This document shows, piece by piece, positions 36,077 through 36,203 of a DNA stretch of 36,203 nt; position 1 is the first letter of the stretch, and each line of letters opens with the position of its first letter. Source of the DNA: a virus; the IMG/VR virus record IMGVR_UViG_3300029986_000006, positions 1 to 36,203 of that record. One strand, 5' to 3'. The notes under the pieces are model-generated. The model saw nothing but the letters and a program-made list of their open reading frames with translations, did no database searches and was not told the DNA's origin. The position numbers were made by a program, and so were the translations under genes.

Positions 36077-36203
36077 ATAATCCATTAAGCGTATGTAATA
36101 GTTCCCAACACAGGCAAATAACCTGTTGTGCAAACAATGTCTGTCATTGGTGATTGAACTTCAAAATATATAACGCCAACAGCACTTGATATGGCCTCAT
36201 TAA
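36077..36203. repeat. Terminal direct repeat (right copy)
   Basis: Exact copy of bases 1-127. See the left copy for interpretation; it should be removed when the genome is circularised. Confidence 0.95.
36085..36203 (-). CDS. Partial duplicate of the baseplate J 3' end
   Basis: Last 39 codons plus the stop of the gene at 9-1088, present again only because of the contig overlap. Not a separate gene. Confidence 0.9.
   Translation of the reverse strand, partial: NEAISSAVGVIYFEVQSPMTDIVCTTGYLPVLGTITYA

Noticed and set aside
1-36203. Diversity-generating retroelement or invertible fibre cassette
   Set aside because: No reverse transcriptase, no invertase gene and no template/variable repeat pair were seen near the adhesin genes.
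1-36203. CRISPR array or insertion sequence
   Set aside because: No regularly spaced repeat-spacer unit and no transposase were found. The TGGATA copies are irregularly spaced and change orientation.

Overview
The window is a complete, tailed, temperate-type bacteriophage genome assembled as a circle. Bases 1-127 are repeated exactly at 36077-36203, and one gene (baseplate J) runs correctly across the join, so the non-redundant genome is 36,076 bp. The DNA is AT-rich, the ordinary genetic code fits, and genes mostly have AGGA/AAGG-type Shine-Dalgarno (SD) sites. A contractile tail with a Mu-like membrane-piercing spike, and a spanin pair that includes a lipoprotein Rz1-like partner, point to a Gram-negative host. 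The host genus cannot be read from the sequence.

Layout. The structural (late) genes are all on the minus strand and run leftwards from about 18157, through position 1 and the circular junction, to 31699. Head module: terminase small and large subunits (Nu1/GpA type), a gpW-like head-completion protein, a lambda-type portal, and one long ORF that joins a prohead protease to the major capsid protein. Connector and tail module: small head-tail proteins, tail terminator candidate, sheath, tube, a tail assembly chaperone with a canonical -1 frameshift site, a short tape measure with a C-terminal lysozyme-like domain, then Mu gp43-gp48 homologues in order, and finally tail fibre, a large LamG/SPRY adhesin and a candidate fibre chaperone. 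The head is thus lambda-like and the tail Mu-like.

The lysis genes are on the plus strand: holin candidate, Rz-like and Rz1-like spanins (18253-19118), an unrecognised 293-aa gene, and a T4-type lysozyme (20600-21052). Next come a repeat-rich candidate attachment region and a tyrosine integrase (21557-22738). A small minus-strand group follows, with a GIY-YIG nuclease and a T4 gp4/TnsA-like nuclease. The replication block (28308-25015, minus) holds an unknown gene, an archaeo-eukaryotic-type primase and an SF3 helicase, and ends at a cluster of TGGATA iterons beside an AT-rich tract, which I read as the origin. A plus-strand accessory block (28749-30481) holds two tandem paralogues and a helix-turn-helix candidate.

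The most interesting signal is an eight-base motif, GATAAATA, found 17 times, almost always oriented with and 25-45 bases before a gene start. It resembles the T4 late promoter TATAAATA. At five sites it overlaps the 5' arm of a hairpin whose 3' arm or loop contains the SD site of the next gene, including the lysozyme gene. This is the layout by which T4 makes lysozyme translatable only from late transcripts. Two further copies seem to drive only a short hairpin-plus-terminator RNA on either side of the lysozyme gene. Another copy lies inside the protease-capsid ORF just before an internal capsid start. I saw no CRISPR array, insertion sequence, tRNA gene, reverse transcriptase or invertase, and no recognisable CI-type repressor.
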